This document shows positions 33,973 to 44,195 of a stretch of 64,000 nt of DNA, in pieces (positions within the stretch are counted from its first letter, which is position 1; the number at the start of each line of letters is the position of its first letter). Both the position numbers and the translations under genes were made by a program. This DNA comes from Artemia franciscana. Its lineage: Eukaryota > Arthropoda > Branchiopoda > Anostraca > Artemiidae. The stretch is taken from the NCBI RefSeq assembly GCF_032884065.1, contig NC_088873.1, positions 6,277,011 through 6,341,010 on the forward strand, written 5' to 3'. The notes under the pieces were generated by a model, which did no database searches, was not told the origin of the DNA, and saw only the letters and a program-made list of their open reading frames with translations.

Positions 33973-34533
33973 GTGAATATAGTATACTGGAAACAACTGA
34001 AACCAGCAGACATGAGAACAAGATCAAAAGACACAGAGTGCTACTTTTGTGTAGGAATCTATGGCCCTGGACACAACTGTCCTGCCAAAGGGAAAACATG
34101 CTCAAAGTGCAGAAAGTTAAACCAGTTCACAAAAGTATGCTGTAGCAAAGTCATGAATGCCATCAAAAATGACAAACAGAGCCAAATAGCAGAAACTTTT
34201 GAAGAGGATGAAATACTGCTATATGACGTACAGCAAAATGGGAGCAAGGATGAGGTGTTTGTTTCACTGAATATCAACAATCAGACTAGAGTAAGCTTCA
34301 AAATCAATACTAGGGCTCAGGTAAACATCATACCACAACATTACTTCAATCTTCTTGCTCCAAAACCGCTCATACAGCCAACAAAGCAAAAACTCACCAG
34401 CTACTGTGGCTCAACAGTCTCAACAGATAGAACCTGCCTCCTGTATTGCAGCTATAATGGAACCTCTGAACAGAAACATAGGCTTCTCATGGTTAGAGGG
34501 AATTCTGTATTCTGTTCCTATCCTCAGATTTAA
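33973..34533 (+). pseudogene. Ty3/Gypsy zinc knuckle and aspartic protease
   Basis: A CxxC...H...C knuckle (CYFC...GHNCPAKGKTC) is followed by a second Cys cluster (CSKCRKLNQFTKVC). About 60 residues later VFVSLNINNQTRVSFKINTRA and QVNIIPQHYF mark the aspartic protease. The catalytic triplet, normally DTG, reads NTR here, so both Asp and Gly are lost and the protease cannot be active. The frame ends at a stop at 34533, before the reverse transcriptase. Confidence 0.85.
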
Positions 34534-34549
34534 GTCTAGCAAAAATATA

Positions 34550-35606
34550 AACCTGGTGAAGCTTGTCCTTAATACAGATGCCTCAGATGACGACAAGTTG
34601 ACACCAGATGTGGAGCCATTCCTCGAACAGTACAAAGAGTTGTTCTCTGGCATTGGGAAAATACAAGGCAAGTGTGATATTCGCCTCAAGGAAGGATTTG
34701 TGCTGACAGCATATCCTGCCAGAAAAGTGCCTATAATGATGCATGAGAAATTGAAAGAAGAGCTGGACAGACTGATGAGTTAGGGGATAATAGAAAAGGT
34801 GGAAGAGTCTATGGAATGGTTTAACTCAGTGGTGCTAGTTGAAAAGAAGGATGGCGGCGTGAGACTTTGTATTGATCTGGTAGGCCTCAACAAAGCCATC
34901 AAGCACCCTCATTACCCAATCCTGACTTTTAGACACCATTACTAATCTGAGCAGTGTAAAATATTTCCCAAAGCTTGATGACACCTCAGGGTACTGGTTG
35001 CTTTTGCTCTCAGAAGCAGCTTCAGACCTCACAACATTTAATACAATTTACAGCAGATACCGTTGGAAGAGATATCCCTTCAGGCTGATATCTGCCCAGG
35101 ATGAGTTCCAGCGGAAGACAGAATAGATATTTCAAGGTCTGAAAGGTCTTAAAATACTCATCAATGACCTACTTATCTATGAAACCACCTGAAAAGAGCA
35201 TGACAGAAGACTTGCAGACGTGCTTGAAAGAGCTAGACAAAAAGGGGTGAAATTCAACAGATCAAAGAGCGAAATTGCAGTTGAGTCTGTCAGCTACTTT
35301 GGTCATGTCATCAGTAATGCTGGCATTAAACCAGACCCCAGAAAATTCTGCACTATCAACAAAATGCCTACCCCAAAATTGGAGGAGGAACTGCAGACTC
35401 TCCTTGGAATGCTAAACTTTCTCTTGAGGTACATCCTGAAACTGGCAACACAAAACCAACCATTAACGGATCTGTTTAAAGCTAAAACAAGTTTGAATGG
35501 AAAGAGTTCCACACCACATGTTTCAACCAGCTCAAAGAGTCCACAGTAACCAACCTGGCTTTCTTCAACAGCTCCGGCCCAACCCTTGAGCTCAAAGTTG
35601 ACACCT
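34550..35606 (+). pseudogene. Ty3/Gypsy reverse transcriptase, first copy
   Basis: Reads VEPFLEQYKELFSGIGKIQG, LKEGFVLTAYPARKVPI, LKEELDRLMS (then stop), EWFNSVVLVEKKDGGVRLCIDLVGLNKAIKHPHYP, then several frameshifts. From 35140 it continues LKILINDLLIYE, HDRRLADVLERARQKGVKFNRSK and SYFGHVISNAGIKPDP. The catalytic motif, normally YIDD or YVDD, reads LIND, so it has lost an active-site Asp. The section from 35140 to 35606 is repeated directly downstream. Confidence 0.88.
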
Positions 35607-36094
35607 TGAAAGGTCTTAAAATACTTGTTGATGAGCTACTTATCTAAGGAGCCACCCAAGAAGAGCACAGCAGAAGATTTGAAGACGTCTTTGAAAAAGC
35701 TAGACAGAAGGGGGTGAATTTCAACAGATCAAAGTGCCAGATCACAATCCAGTCAGTCTGCTACTTTGTTCACATCATCAGCAATGCTGGCATCAAACCA
35801 GACCCTGAGAAACTCCATGCTATTAACAAAATACCTACCCCAAAATCAAAGGAGGAACTGCAGACTCTCCGTGGAGTGCTAAAATTTCTCTCAAGGTACA
35901 TCCCAAACTTTGCAACACAGAACCAACCATTAAGGGATCTGGTTGAAGCTAACCAGTTCAAATGGAAAGAGCTCCACACCCCATGTCTCAACCAGCTCAA
36001 AGAGTCCATAGTAACAAACCTGGCTTTCTTCAACAGCTCCAGCCCAACCCTTGAGCTTGAAGTTGATGCCTTGAAACATGGACTAGGAGAATGA
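35607..36094 (+). pseudogene. Ty3/Gypsy reverse transcriptase segment, tandem second copy
   Basis: A diverged direct repeat of 35140-35606, offset by 467 bp. It has LKILVDELLI then a stop (the motif reads LVDE, a different change at the active site), ARQKGMNFNRSKCQITIQSV, SNAGIKPDPEKLHAINKIPTPKSKEELQTL and NQFKWKELHTPCLNQLKESIV. The repeat unit ends with CCTTGAAA at both junctions, consistent with unequal exchange at short homology between diverged copies. The second copy continues into the RNase H region. Confidence 0.85.
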
Positions 36095-36425
36095 ATATCC
36101 ACAAATGGCAAAGTCTTTGCTTACACATCAAGTTTGCTGAGTAAGTCCAAACAGAACTACTCACAGCTAGAGAAGGAACTCCTTGCCATAGTCTATGGCT
36201 GCCATCATTACCACCACTACCTATATGGAAGGAGAGTAAAGGTCATCATGGATCATTGACCACTCGGATCCATACTAATCAAACCCCTCCATACAGCACC
36301 ACAAAGGATCCAATACCTGATGATGTGTAGACAGCCATATGACTTGACTTTCAAGTACCAAGCCAGTATGGAGATCCCTGTTGCAGATGCACTCTCAGAC
36401 TACATCTTCCAGACATTGATAAAGA
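36095..36425 (+). pseudogene. Ty3/Gypsy RNase H region
   Basis: After a stop at 36092-36094 the same frame continues: VFAYTSSLLSKSKQNYSQLEKELLAIVYGCHHYHHYLYGRRVKVIMDH, then a stop where the family has TDHKPL, and on to QRIQYLMMCRQPYDLTFKY and VADALSD. These are the standard connection and RNase H landmarks (YSQLEKELLA, FHxYLYG, DHxPL, LADxLSR). Confidence 0.85.
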
Positions 36426-36629
36426 ATTACACAAAGAGATCAAAACCTTTGCACATTTGTTCATAAAATCCATACCCACCATGGGCAGCAGACTGGAGGA
36501 AATCAAACAGAGGACCTTGACAGATCACGAACTCCAAGCACTGACAATTGTTATCTTGAAGGGATGGGCTGACAACAAGAGATGATGCCCAAACACCATA
36601 ATCCAGTACTGAAGTAACACACAAGGACC

Positions 36630-37163
36630 TGATCTTCAAAGGTTCAAGAATCATAATTCCTACCCCTCTACAAGATGGCATCTTAAAGAGACTACATTTC
36701 ACTCATTTGGGCACAGAAAAAAAACAAGCAAAGAGCCCAAATGATTGTTTACTGGCCAGGTATCAGAAAAGACATTGAAACATTTATCCAAAGATGCAAT
36801 TCCTGCACCCACACAATGTCAAACAATCAAAAAGAGCCAATGATTCCCATGCCAATCCCATCACTACCATGGCAGCACATGGAATGTGATTTGTTCAAAT
36901 GGAATGGGAAACAGTATGCAATAATGGTTGACTATTAAAGCTACTATTTCAAGGTGGACAACCTAACCTCCACCATCACTTCTCAAGTTGTCACAAAACT
37001 CAAAGGACGCTTTGCCTGCCATGGAATACCAGCCATTCTCACTTCTGATAACAGGCTGCAGTTCAGTTCCTTCAAATTCAGGCTATTTATTAAAAACTGG
37101 GGCACTGAACATCAAACGTCTAGCCCTTATCACCCCATAGCAAACAGGCCCATCAAGAAATGA
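36630..37163 (+). pseudogene. Ty3/Gypsy integrase, truncated
   Basis: Shows LKRLHFTHLGTEK, VYWPGIRKDIETFIQRCNSCTHTM (HHCC zinc-binding part), then WQHMECDLFKW (first catalytic Asp), FACHGIPAILTSDNRLQFSS (second catalytic Asp) and SSPYHPIANRPIKK. The family has a catalytic Glu in the segment reading NRPIKK here (usually NGxAE), and it is missing. At 37163 the element stops and sequence of the composite foldback family begins, so the 3' end and 3' LTR were lost, apparently at that insertion. Confidence 0.87.
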
Positions 37164-37165
37164 GT

Positions 37166-37400
37166 CAAATAGTTTGTGAAAACAAACTGTAAGTTAGGAG
37201 CAACTCAGCTCAATAGTAACCAAAACTCTAAAAAATAGCTTTTTAAAAGATTCTAAAGATGTAAGATTTATCAAGTTAAGTGTTAAACATCAAAAGTTAC
37301 AAGCCAGAGAATATTTTTTTTTGTCCTTATGCAAGGAAAAAATTAGGAAACACTATACAATTCCATGAACTACTTTAAACATTCTAATAATATACTTATA
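37166..37400. repeat. composite foldback repeat, fragment G (minus orientation)
   Basis: Begins TCAAATAGTTTG, then a CAAACTGT palindrome half, AGTTAGGAGCAACTCAGCTC and AATAGTAACCAAAACTC, which is the terminal module of copies B and D with several changes. It continues for about 200 bp (CATCAAAAGTTACAAGCC, GGAAACAC) and stops. It lies directly on the broken end of the Gypsy integrase. Confidence 0.82.
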
Positions 37401-37652
37401 TCATTCCTAAATACAGATCATTAAACAATGCTCCACCCCCTTATGGACAACAATATAACCTAAATTATTTATTTGATTGATTTTCTACAGTGCAACTTTT
37501 TTCATCCAGCTGCTTGTTTACTATTTGCCATTGTTGTTTTTAATGCTTTTATGCTTATGCTTACTGCTTACTATCTTATGATTGCTGTTTGCTTATGTAG
37601 TTTTGTTGCAGGTCAGTTGGCTTAATAAATTAATCTACTTGGAAACAATACA
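37365..37652 (+). repeat. second LTR-like end
   Basis: Ends ...GGAAACAATACA directly before a second primer-site copy at 37653. Its first half (TTTAAACATTC, ATTCCTAAATACAGATCATTAAAC, CAACTTTTTTCATCCAGCTGC) has a diverged direct copy at 37945-38090. That suggests two LTR-type copies flanking about 300 bp of scrambled element. The left boundary is uncertain and overlaps fragment G. Confidence 0.5.
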
Positions 37653-37670
37653 TGGTGTCAGAAGTGGGAT
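37653..37670 (+). promoter_or_regulatory. second retrotransposon primer-binding site
   Basis: TGGTGTCAGAAGTGGGAT differs by one base from the site at 33397-33414 and follows an ACA end in the same way. No gag follows. The next recognisable sequence is an integrase fragment in reverse orientation. Confidence 0.7.
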
Positions 37671-37689
37671 TGGTGTTGATATCAGTGGT

Positions 37690-37865
37690 TCTTTCTGATT
37701 ATTTCTGGAAAATTTCCTGCAACCTTTGAGATTCTGGATCAGATCTTCTATAGCTGAATTCATATTTGGCCAGTAAATGGAGCTTCTGGCTCTTTGCTCC
37801 TAAGTGTGCTATGTGCAATTGCTGTAGAATGTCCCTTTGTAATGCTCTTGGAATGACAACTCTAT
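37690..37865 (-). pseudogene. Ty3/Gypsy integrase fragment, reverse orientation
   Basis: Minus-strand frames give RVVIPRALQRDILQQLHIAHLGA and then IYWPNMNSAIEDLIQN, the zinc-binding N-terminal part of a Gypsy integrase. They parallel LKRLHFTHLG and VYWPGIRKDIE at 36690-36800 but are not the same copy. A small deletion lies between the two parts. The inverted placement next to a primer site implies rearrangement. Confidence 0.78.
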
Positions 37866-38779
37866 TTCCTAGATATTCTACTACACTACATACTAAATAC
37901 TACTATATACTCTCATTCAACTCAATAACATTATCAAATTCTGGAAATTACTCTAAAACATTCATAAATACTTACTTTGCCAATGCTGTTCATAAATACA
38001 AACCATTAAACTTACCTCCCCCCCCTCTCCTAAGGAGCAACTCAATGAATTTTTAGTATCAACTCTTTTGTCTGGCTGCTTTTTTACTGTTAGTTCAATA
38101 AGGAGAAAAGATTTGCACAATTGAAAATTAATTGATTAGGCTAGAGATACTTTGGGCTATAAGTGTGCACATAAAGGAGTGGCAGTTAAAGTTTAATGGT
38201 TTGCATTTATGAGCAATGTAAGTGAGTCGTTTTTAAGCAGGCCTAGTTTCTAGAATTTCATAGTGTTTCCTTCTAGAGAGTGAGAATTCTAAACTAGTAT
38301 ATATTTTATCTTTTGTAGTGATCTAAAATAGACTAGCAGCTCTCAACAAGGAGACATGCACAAACAAAAAGAGACATTTTTTGATTGATAATTTTATGCT
38401 GATTTTTATGGTTTTGTTTGTATTTATAACAATTAATCCTCTAATGATCTTATATAGCCCTAGGTTGTATTTTAACTAATCAAAACTTTTCATCAATTAT
38501 TATACAAGTTTTTATGCATAGCCTAGGACCTTATGAGACCATTAGAGGGGCTTTGAGGAAAATGCAAAGCAAACTGTAAAAAAGAACCTAACATTCTTAA
38601 ACAGTATCCCAAAAAATTAACCTAAACAGTATAAACACTATAGGTCTTTCTGTTTGCCTGCAAGTCCAGGGAAATAGTTAGTCATGTGTCAATTCTAAAA
38701 CACAGTTGACTGCATAAGACTCCAGGGAGGTAGGCCTATTAGGCTTAGGTCATTTGTTTGCCTGTGAGTCTAGACAACA
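37866..38779. other. intergenic, partial LTR-like copy then noncoding
   Basis: 37945-38090 repeats the first half of the 37365-37652 LTR-like unit. The remainder is AT-rich, with a weak internal repeat of GTTTGCCTG(C/T)(A/G)AGTC near 38650 and 38757. Confidence 0.5.
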
Positions 38780-38970
38780 GTAAAATTCTAGTTTAGTGAC
38801 TTCTTGCTATCTCAGAAAGGGGCTAGGTTAGGAAAATGAAACTTTCAGAGATGGGTCTACAGGCTAAAGTATGTCCCAGGAAGGTATTTTGAAGTACCTA
38901 CCTCTGCTCCTTCTCTCTCTAGAAGGTCCTGACCTTTGATGACCTTTAAAAATATGTATTATAAAAGTGA
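38780..38970. repeat. single copy of an about 190-bp repeat also arrayed at 43735-44195
   Basis: Shares GTAAAATTCTAGTTTA, CTATCTC(A/G)GAAA, ATGAAACTTTCAG(A/G)GATGGGT, GGCTAAAGTATGTC and TATTTTG(A/G)AGTACCTACCTC with the three units further right. Confidence 0.85.
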
Positions 38971-40679
38971 AACCTTGCAAAGTAGATCTTCTGCTTGAAT
39001 GAAGTATCTTATTATATGGTTGAGTTATTATATGGAGTTATTATATGGTTGCACATTAGGAGGGAGGGGGTTAAGCACAGCATATATTAAATACAGCAAT
39101 GATTAGTTTATGTATTTAATAGGCTATATGCTATGCTTTAACCCTACCCCCCTAATGTGCAAATATATAGCCTAAATTTGTTTCAAAACTATTACATATT
39201 TTTGATTTCAAATATCTAATCAATGAAAACAGAAATGATTGCAATTCTATGTATAAATACAAGAATATTTAGGCTGGAATAACTCCATAACAGTGAGATT
39301 GCAATAGTTTTGCAAGAGAGAAAAGATGTTCAAAAGTCAAAATGTATCCATTAACAATAGTTTCATGATCCTAAACAATTGCTCAGGTAATACCAACATT
39401 GACCAAAAAATTAACCCTAACTGGACCCCCTTGGCAAGTCACAGATCAAGGCTAGTCAAGAACACTTAGATCTTTCCCATGCTGGAGAGTAATTAGGCCT
39501 TCTGAAAGTTACAAGTGGAATTTTAACTAAATATACAGCAGTGAGCTATTTATTATTAGTAATTCTAGCCTACCAAAAAATAATAGACTAGTCCTGCTGG
39601 CCCAAGTAGTTCAAGGCCATTACTTTTTTTCCAGGCTACACTACTTACTTCTACGATTTCTCCTTCGAACGTTTGCAGGGTTGGATGTCTTCTGACGCAA
39701 CAACCTGCTTACTAAATTTGTCACTTACTAAATGTTAAACAGTTTTGTCCATGAAAAGTAACCCAATTCAGTTTTTTTCTAAGTATTTGTCCTGCAGAAA
39801 TTTTAAGATTGCATTGCGGTGGCGCATTAAGTTTAATCTGTTTTTTAACTTTTCACTGAAGTCAATGGGAAAGGTAATGATTTAGGTCTTTCCCATTAGT
39901 CAATGGGAAAGGTAATGATTTAGGTCTGCCTCGAAATGATAAATCTACAATATTACAGGAGAAAACAACAGAATTAGACAGAGAATAAAATATATTATAG
40001 CTAGACATGAATTATGTAAAGTATCCTTATTTTTAAGACTGATCTTCTTATATAATTTGTATTAGATTGAGAAATCAACTGCAGATTTTGAATTTTTGTT
40101 CAGCAAAAAGAAGGGTGTTAGGAACAATTCAAAAACCAGAAAAAAAATTGATTGTAATACAGAAAATAAGAAGAAATGTACAGTTACATTAATTTCTGTT
40201 TTAAAGATATGTTGCACTGGACTTGCCTCTGTATTGGATCTTTGAATCTTTTTAAAGTTTGTTACTCACTTGGGAGCAGAGCATGGAGTTTGTGGTCTTT
40301 TCTCCTTCCTAAAGATTATTTGACGAACTACGTTATTTGGAGTACACCAAGGGCTGTGGGAAAGATGAATAAAAAATGAAAAGGTAAAATATTCCAAGGC
40401 TTAGATTATGCAGATGACTTAAATGACACAGGCAAAAGTGTTAGCATCCTAAACAAAGTTTTCAGGGGTTTTGGAATTAAAATTCTAGTGTACGTATGAA
40501 TTCGAAATTGAGAATACCAAGCCACTTTAAATAAAAATATAAATTAAGAGAAGTTCAAAATACTTGTTTGAGCCAAAATTTATCAATAAAAAGGCTAAAC
40601 GAAAATTGTGTTCTATACCAGTGTGCATTGCTATAATATAAGATAAGTCGAAATGGTTGGTCATGTTTTATGGATTAAA
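38971..40679. other. intergenic, mostly unassigned
   Basis: Contains an inverted repeat at 39049-39162 and a 38-bp-period doublet at 39861-39927 (GTCAATGGGAAAGGTAATGA twice). A less AT-rich segment at 39640-39710 ends in a good minus-strand donor. Otherwise AT-rich, without exon-like frames. Confidence 0.5.
39049..39162. repeat. inverted repeat with about 46-bp arms
   Basis: TTGCACATTAGGAGGGAGGG and following bases pair with the sequence ending CCCCCCTAATGTGCAA across a loop of about 15-20 bp. The arms contain a few small mismatches. It may be a tiny foldback element or the tip of one. Confidence 0.8.
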
Positions 40680-42338
40680 TAAAAAAACAAGTTTTTTTAA
40701 AATGAACATTAAAACTTAAAGCGAACAGAAATTATCTCCGTATATAAAAGGGGCTTTTCCTCCACAATGCCTTGCTCTCTACGCTAAAGTTTGATTCTTT
40801 CTCTTAACTCAATTTTTAAAACTGTAAGAAACTTTAGCGTAAAGAGCGGGGCGTTGAGGAGGAAAAGCCCCTTTCATATACGGAGTATTTTTCTGTTCGT
40901 TTTAAGTTTTAATGTTGCTCCTTACTTTCATTTAGAAAAACTTTTTTTTTATTTAATTTCTGGACGTTTTTGAATTAATGCATGTTTTGATCTTGGCTCT
41001 CCGCACATAAATAATTAAAACGAAATTTGCATATTAATTAATTGCAATTAATCGGAAGATTTTGAGAGAAAAGGAGCGAGGGAGGAGGCCTAGTTGCCCT
41101 TCAAGTTTTTGATTACTTAAAAAGCAACTAGAACTTGTAATTTTTTACAAACGTTTTCATTGGTAAAAAATATACGTAACTTACGAATTAACTTATATAA
41201 CGAACTTCCAAATTCGTATGTTTTTATTGCGCATATGAGGGGGTTCAACCCTCGTCGATACCTCGCTCTTTACACTAAAGCTTAGATTTTGTCCCAATTC
41301 CTTAAGAATGACCTCTGAATCACAAAGGCCGTAGAATACATAGTTGAAATTACTAAAAATACTTTAGCGTAAAGAGTGAGGTATAAAGAGGAGGTAAACC
41401 CCTGATATGCGTAATAATTTTTGTTCGTTTTAAGTTTTAATGCTGGTCCTTAATTTCAGTAGAAAAAACTTTTCATATTTATTTTTGCATTGTTTTTTCA
41501 AATAATGATAGAAAATCATGCGCCCCCTTCACTGAAATTCTCTTCCCCCATGAGAATTGTCTCCATGGAAATATCCTCCCACGTAACCCCTTTCAAATCT
41601 CCCCCCTAAACCAAAAAAGTCCTCCTGAAAACGTCTGTACACTTCCCAGTAACCATTACTATATGTAAACACAGGTCAAAGTTTGTAACTTGTAGCCCCT
41701 CCCACGGGGACTGCGGGGAAGTAAGTCGTCCCTAAAGACATAGTTATTAAGTTTTTCGACTATGGTGAATAAAATGGCTATCTCAGAATTTTGATCCGGT
41801 GACTTTTGGGAAAAAATGAGCGTGGGAGGGGCCTAGGTGCCCTCCAATTTTTTTGGTCACTTAAAAAGGACACTAGAACTTTTAATTTCCGTTATAATGA
41901 GTCCTCTCACGACATTCTAGGACCACTCCGTTGACACGATCACACCTGGGAAAAAAAAACAAACAAAAAAAACAAATAAACACGCATCCGCGATCTGTCT
42001 TCTGGCAAAAAATGCGAAATTCTACATTTTTGTAGATAGGAGCTTGAAACTTCTACAATAAGGTTCTTTGATACGCTGAATCTGATGGTGTGATTTTCGT
42101 TAATATTGAATGACTTTTAGGGGGTGTTTCCCCCTATTTTCTAAAATGAGGCAAATTTTCTCAGGTTCGTAACTTTTGATGGGTATAACTGATCTTGATG
42201 AAACTTATATATTTAAAATCAGCATTAAAATGCGATTCTTTTGATGTAACTATTGGTATCAAATTCCATTTTTAGAGTTTCGGTTACTATTTAGCCGGGT
42301 CGCTCCTTACTACTGTTCGTTACCGGGAACTGTTTGAT
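40680..42338. repeat. composite foldback repeat, copy C (plus orientation)
   Basis: The best near-complete copy. Foldback module 1 (about 40700-40925) has GCTCTCTACGCTAAAGTTT against AAACTTTAGCGTAAAGAGCG. A spacer with TTGGCTCTCCGCAC and AGTTGCCCTTCAAGTTTTTG follows. Foldback module 2 (about 41225-41430) has CGCTCTTTACACTAAAG against CTTTAGCGTAAAGAGTGAGG. Then comes the 0.9-kb body shared with copies A, B, D and E, ending CCGGGTCGCTCCTTACTAC, a TTCGTTACCGGGAAC palindrome and TGTTTGA. No frame inside it encodes a recognisable protein. Confidence 0.9.
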
Positions 42339-42559
42339 AAGCAATGCTAGGTTTGTGAAAATGGCAGCTTCAGTCTCGCTGGGGCCAAATACAGGGAAGT
42401 TGTTTTTGGTGTATTTGATTAAAGATAATAAGAAAACTTTAAAAGGAAGTGAAAACTATATAGGAAAAAATGTGTAAACCTGAATTCATCTAGGGCAGCC
42501 TGGTATTGGAAATTTTTGTACTTAGGGTCTCTTGCAGTTAACGAGTAAAGGGAGTGGCT

Positions 42560-42850
42560 AATACTTCTACTACTGACAATGCACTAAAACACCAAGCCAC
42601 CTAAGGCTAAAACAGCTACGTATACTCTTTCTCTATTCCAATTGATTCAAAACCTTCCTTTTTACGCCCTCCCAGGGAGTTTTCGTTTTCCTTAAAACTT
42701 TCCTTATGGCGTCATCTCATCCATTACATTAAGACCTACTTTCCGCTTGGCCATAGATAGTTGGCGGATAAAGACAATCTTTGGCAATATATTATCCTTC
42801 ATAAACAAAACGTTTCTGGCCATCTCAACCTGTCTCTCACTATGTCCCTA
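42560..42850 (-). pseudogene. LINE-A C-terminal relic, reverse orientation
   Basis: Minus-strand frames give RNVLFMKDNILPKIVF, MAKRKVGL, then a broken GVKRKVLNQL-like and S(I)RSC-like end close to a degenerate TAG tail. Same family and order as at 16120-17205. Confidence 0.8.
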
Positions 42851-42884
42851 GAGAGGAAAACAAGAAGAACAAAGAACAAAGGAA

Positions 42885-42940
42885 TGAACAAAGAACAAAG
42901 AACAAAGAACTAAAGGAACAAAAAGAACAAAGAACAAGGG
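42885..42940. repeat. (GAACAAA)n simple repeat
   Basis: About eight imperfect units of GAACAAA. The 128-codon minus-strand frame over it (42840-43226, ending in FxLCS repeats) is an artefact. Confidence 0.85.
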
Positions 42941-43486
42941 AATTCTTTTCGCAAGACAGCGGAAATCTAATTAGAATGAATATTTTGGCCCTATGTCCAA
43001 GGTCCGTCCTCACAAAAACAAAAATATATAAGAAGAAAAACTTAAAACAAGATACAACCAATATAACTAAAATGAATTTTTTAAATAGTTCCAGCATCAT
43101 TAATTCAGCTAAATTCAACCAGGACTCCTGGAAAAAAGAGTCCAAATGTTCTTTTAATATGTTTCTCTGACGCTCAATCCTAATGAAATATACCAAAGTA
43201 CAAAAAATATAATACTTTAGAGACAAATTTGGACTATATTTTTGTACATTAGAGGGGGGGGATAATTTATAGCGGGTCTGTATTCCTACTGGGTAAAGTA
43301 CAATTATTCTGCATGTTATGTAGTAACAATTGTTTTCTAGTACATGATGCTTTTTTAATTATGCTTGAGTTTGTTTCTATATCTAGTATATATCTATTTT
43401 CAGACTGCTCCTATCTAGCGTTAAAACTTTTCGGCAGAATATTCAATTTAAATAATTTGAAATGATTTCCTAGAATATTTAATAAT
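42941..43486. other. presumed promoter and 5' untranslated region of DEPDC1-type gene
   Basis: Upstream of the first coding exon. A G-run (GGGGGGGG) at 43254-43261 and a GATAATTTATAG stretch after it are visible, but no core promoter could be assigned with confidence. Confidence 0.4.
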
Positions 43487-43534
43487 ATGGATGAGCAGCC
43501 CGGATTCAATGGACCTTACAGAGCTACAAGACTA
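43487..43534 (+). CDS. DEPDC1: DEPDC1-type protein, first coding exon
   Basis: ATG at 43487, with A at -3 and G at +4, opens MDEQPGFNGPYRATRL and meets CTA|GTAAGA (donor at 43535) in phase 0. The family begins with a short leader ending in a G-PYRAT-(K/R)-L motif that runs straight into LWN... of the DEP domain. Here the L is the last residue of this exon and W is the first of the next (48788), so the junction reads ATRL|WNEAIRTF. The exon-intron boundary falls where the vertebrate genes also split leader from DEP domain, as far as I recall. DEPDC1 proteins combine an N-terminal DEP domain with a RhoGAP-like domain. In mammals they are mitosis-linked and in nematodes the related LET-99 acts at the cortex in spindle positioning. 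Four exons in this window give the first 240 residues, which end before the RhoGAP-like part. Confidence 0.88.
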
Positions 43535-43734
43535 GTAAGATCAATTTTTTCAATGCTGCGTTGCAAAATAAATATTGTTTTGTTGGTAGGCCTTGTTTGG
43601 TTTATAGGCCTAGCCTATCTGGGCCAAATAAGTCCACTGTTTCTTGGACAGCAAGGTTAGTTTACTCTAGCCTACATAGGTTATTACTGGTGTGCTAATG
43701 TCATTAATCATGAATAAACACAGTAAAATTCTAG

Positions 43735-44195
43735 TTTAAATTATTTGCTATCTTGGAAAGAAATTGAGCCAAGAGAATGAAACCTTTCAGCAGTAGAGGC
43801 CAACTCAGAGCCTTAGCCTAATGATCCCATGAGAAGATATTTTGAAGTATCTATCTCCACTTCTTTGGTAAAGTTCTAGACAAGCTCCTTTTCATATCTT
43901 GCAAAGGGGTCAGGTTAAGAAAATGGAACTTTCAGGGATAGATCCACAGACTGAAATAGGCTGTATCATGAGATGATATTTTGAATTACTTACCTCCACT
44001 CCTGCTTTTTCTACATGGTACTGGACTTTTGTGACCTCTAAAAAGTGTTGTTTTATGATAGTAAAACCAGTAAAATTCTAATTTATTGGCTTTTGGCTAT
44101 CTTGGAAACAGGTAAGGTTATGAAAATGAAACTTTCAGGGATGGGTTTAAAGGCTAAAGTATGTCATGGGAAAGTATTTTGGAGTACCTACCTCA
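43735..44195. repeat. about 190-bp repeat, about 2.6 tandem units
   Basis: Units begin with CAGTAAAATTCTA(G/A)TTTA, hold TTGCTATCTTGGAAA and AATG(A/G)AACTTTCAGGGAT, and end GA(A/T)(G/T)TACTTACCTCCACTCC or similar. Starts are near 43723, about 43910 (partial) and 44080. A solitary copy is at 38780-38970. It lies in the first DEPDC1-type intron. Confidence 0.85.

Noticed and set aside
42840..43226. 128-codon minus-strand frame with Phe/Ser/Leu/Cys repeats
   Set aside because: Produced by the (GAACAAA)n run. It also overlaps the expected upstream region of the DEPDC1-type gene.
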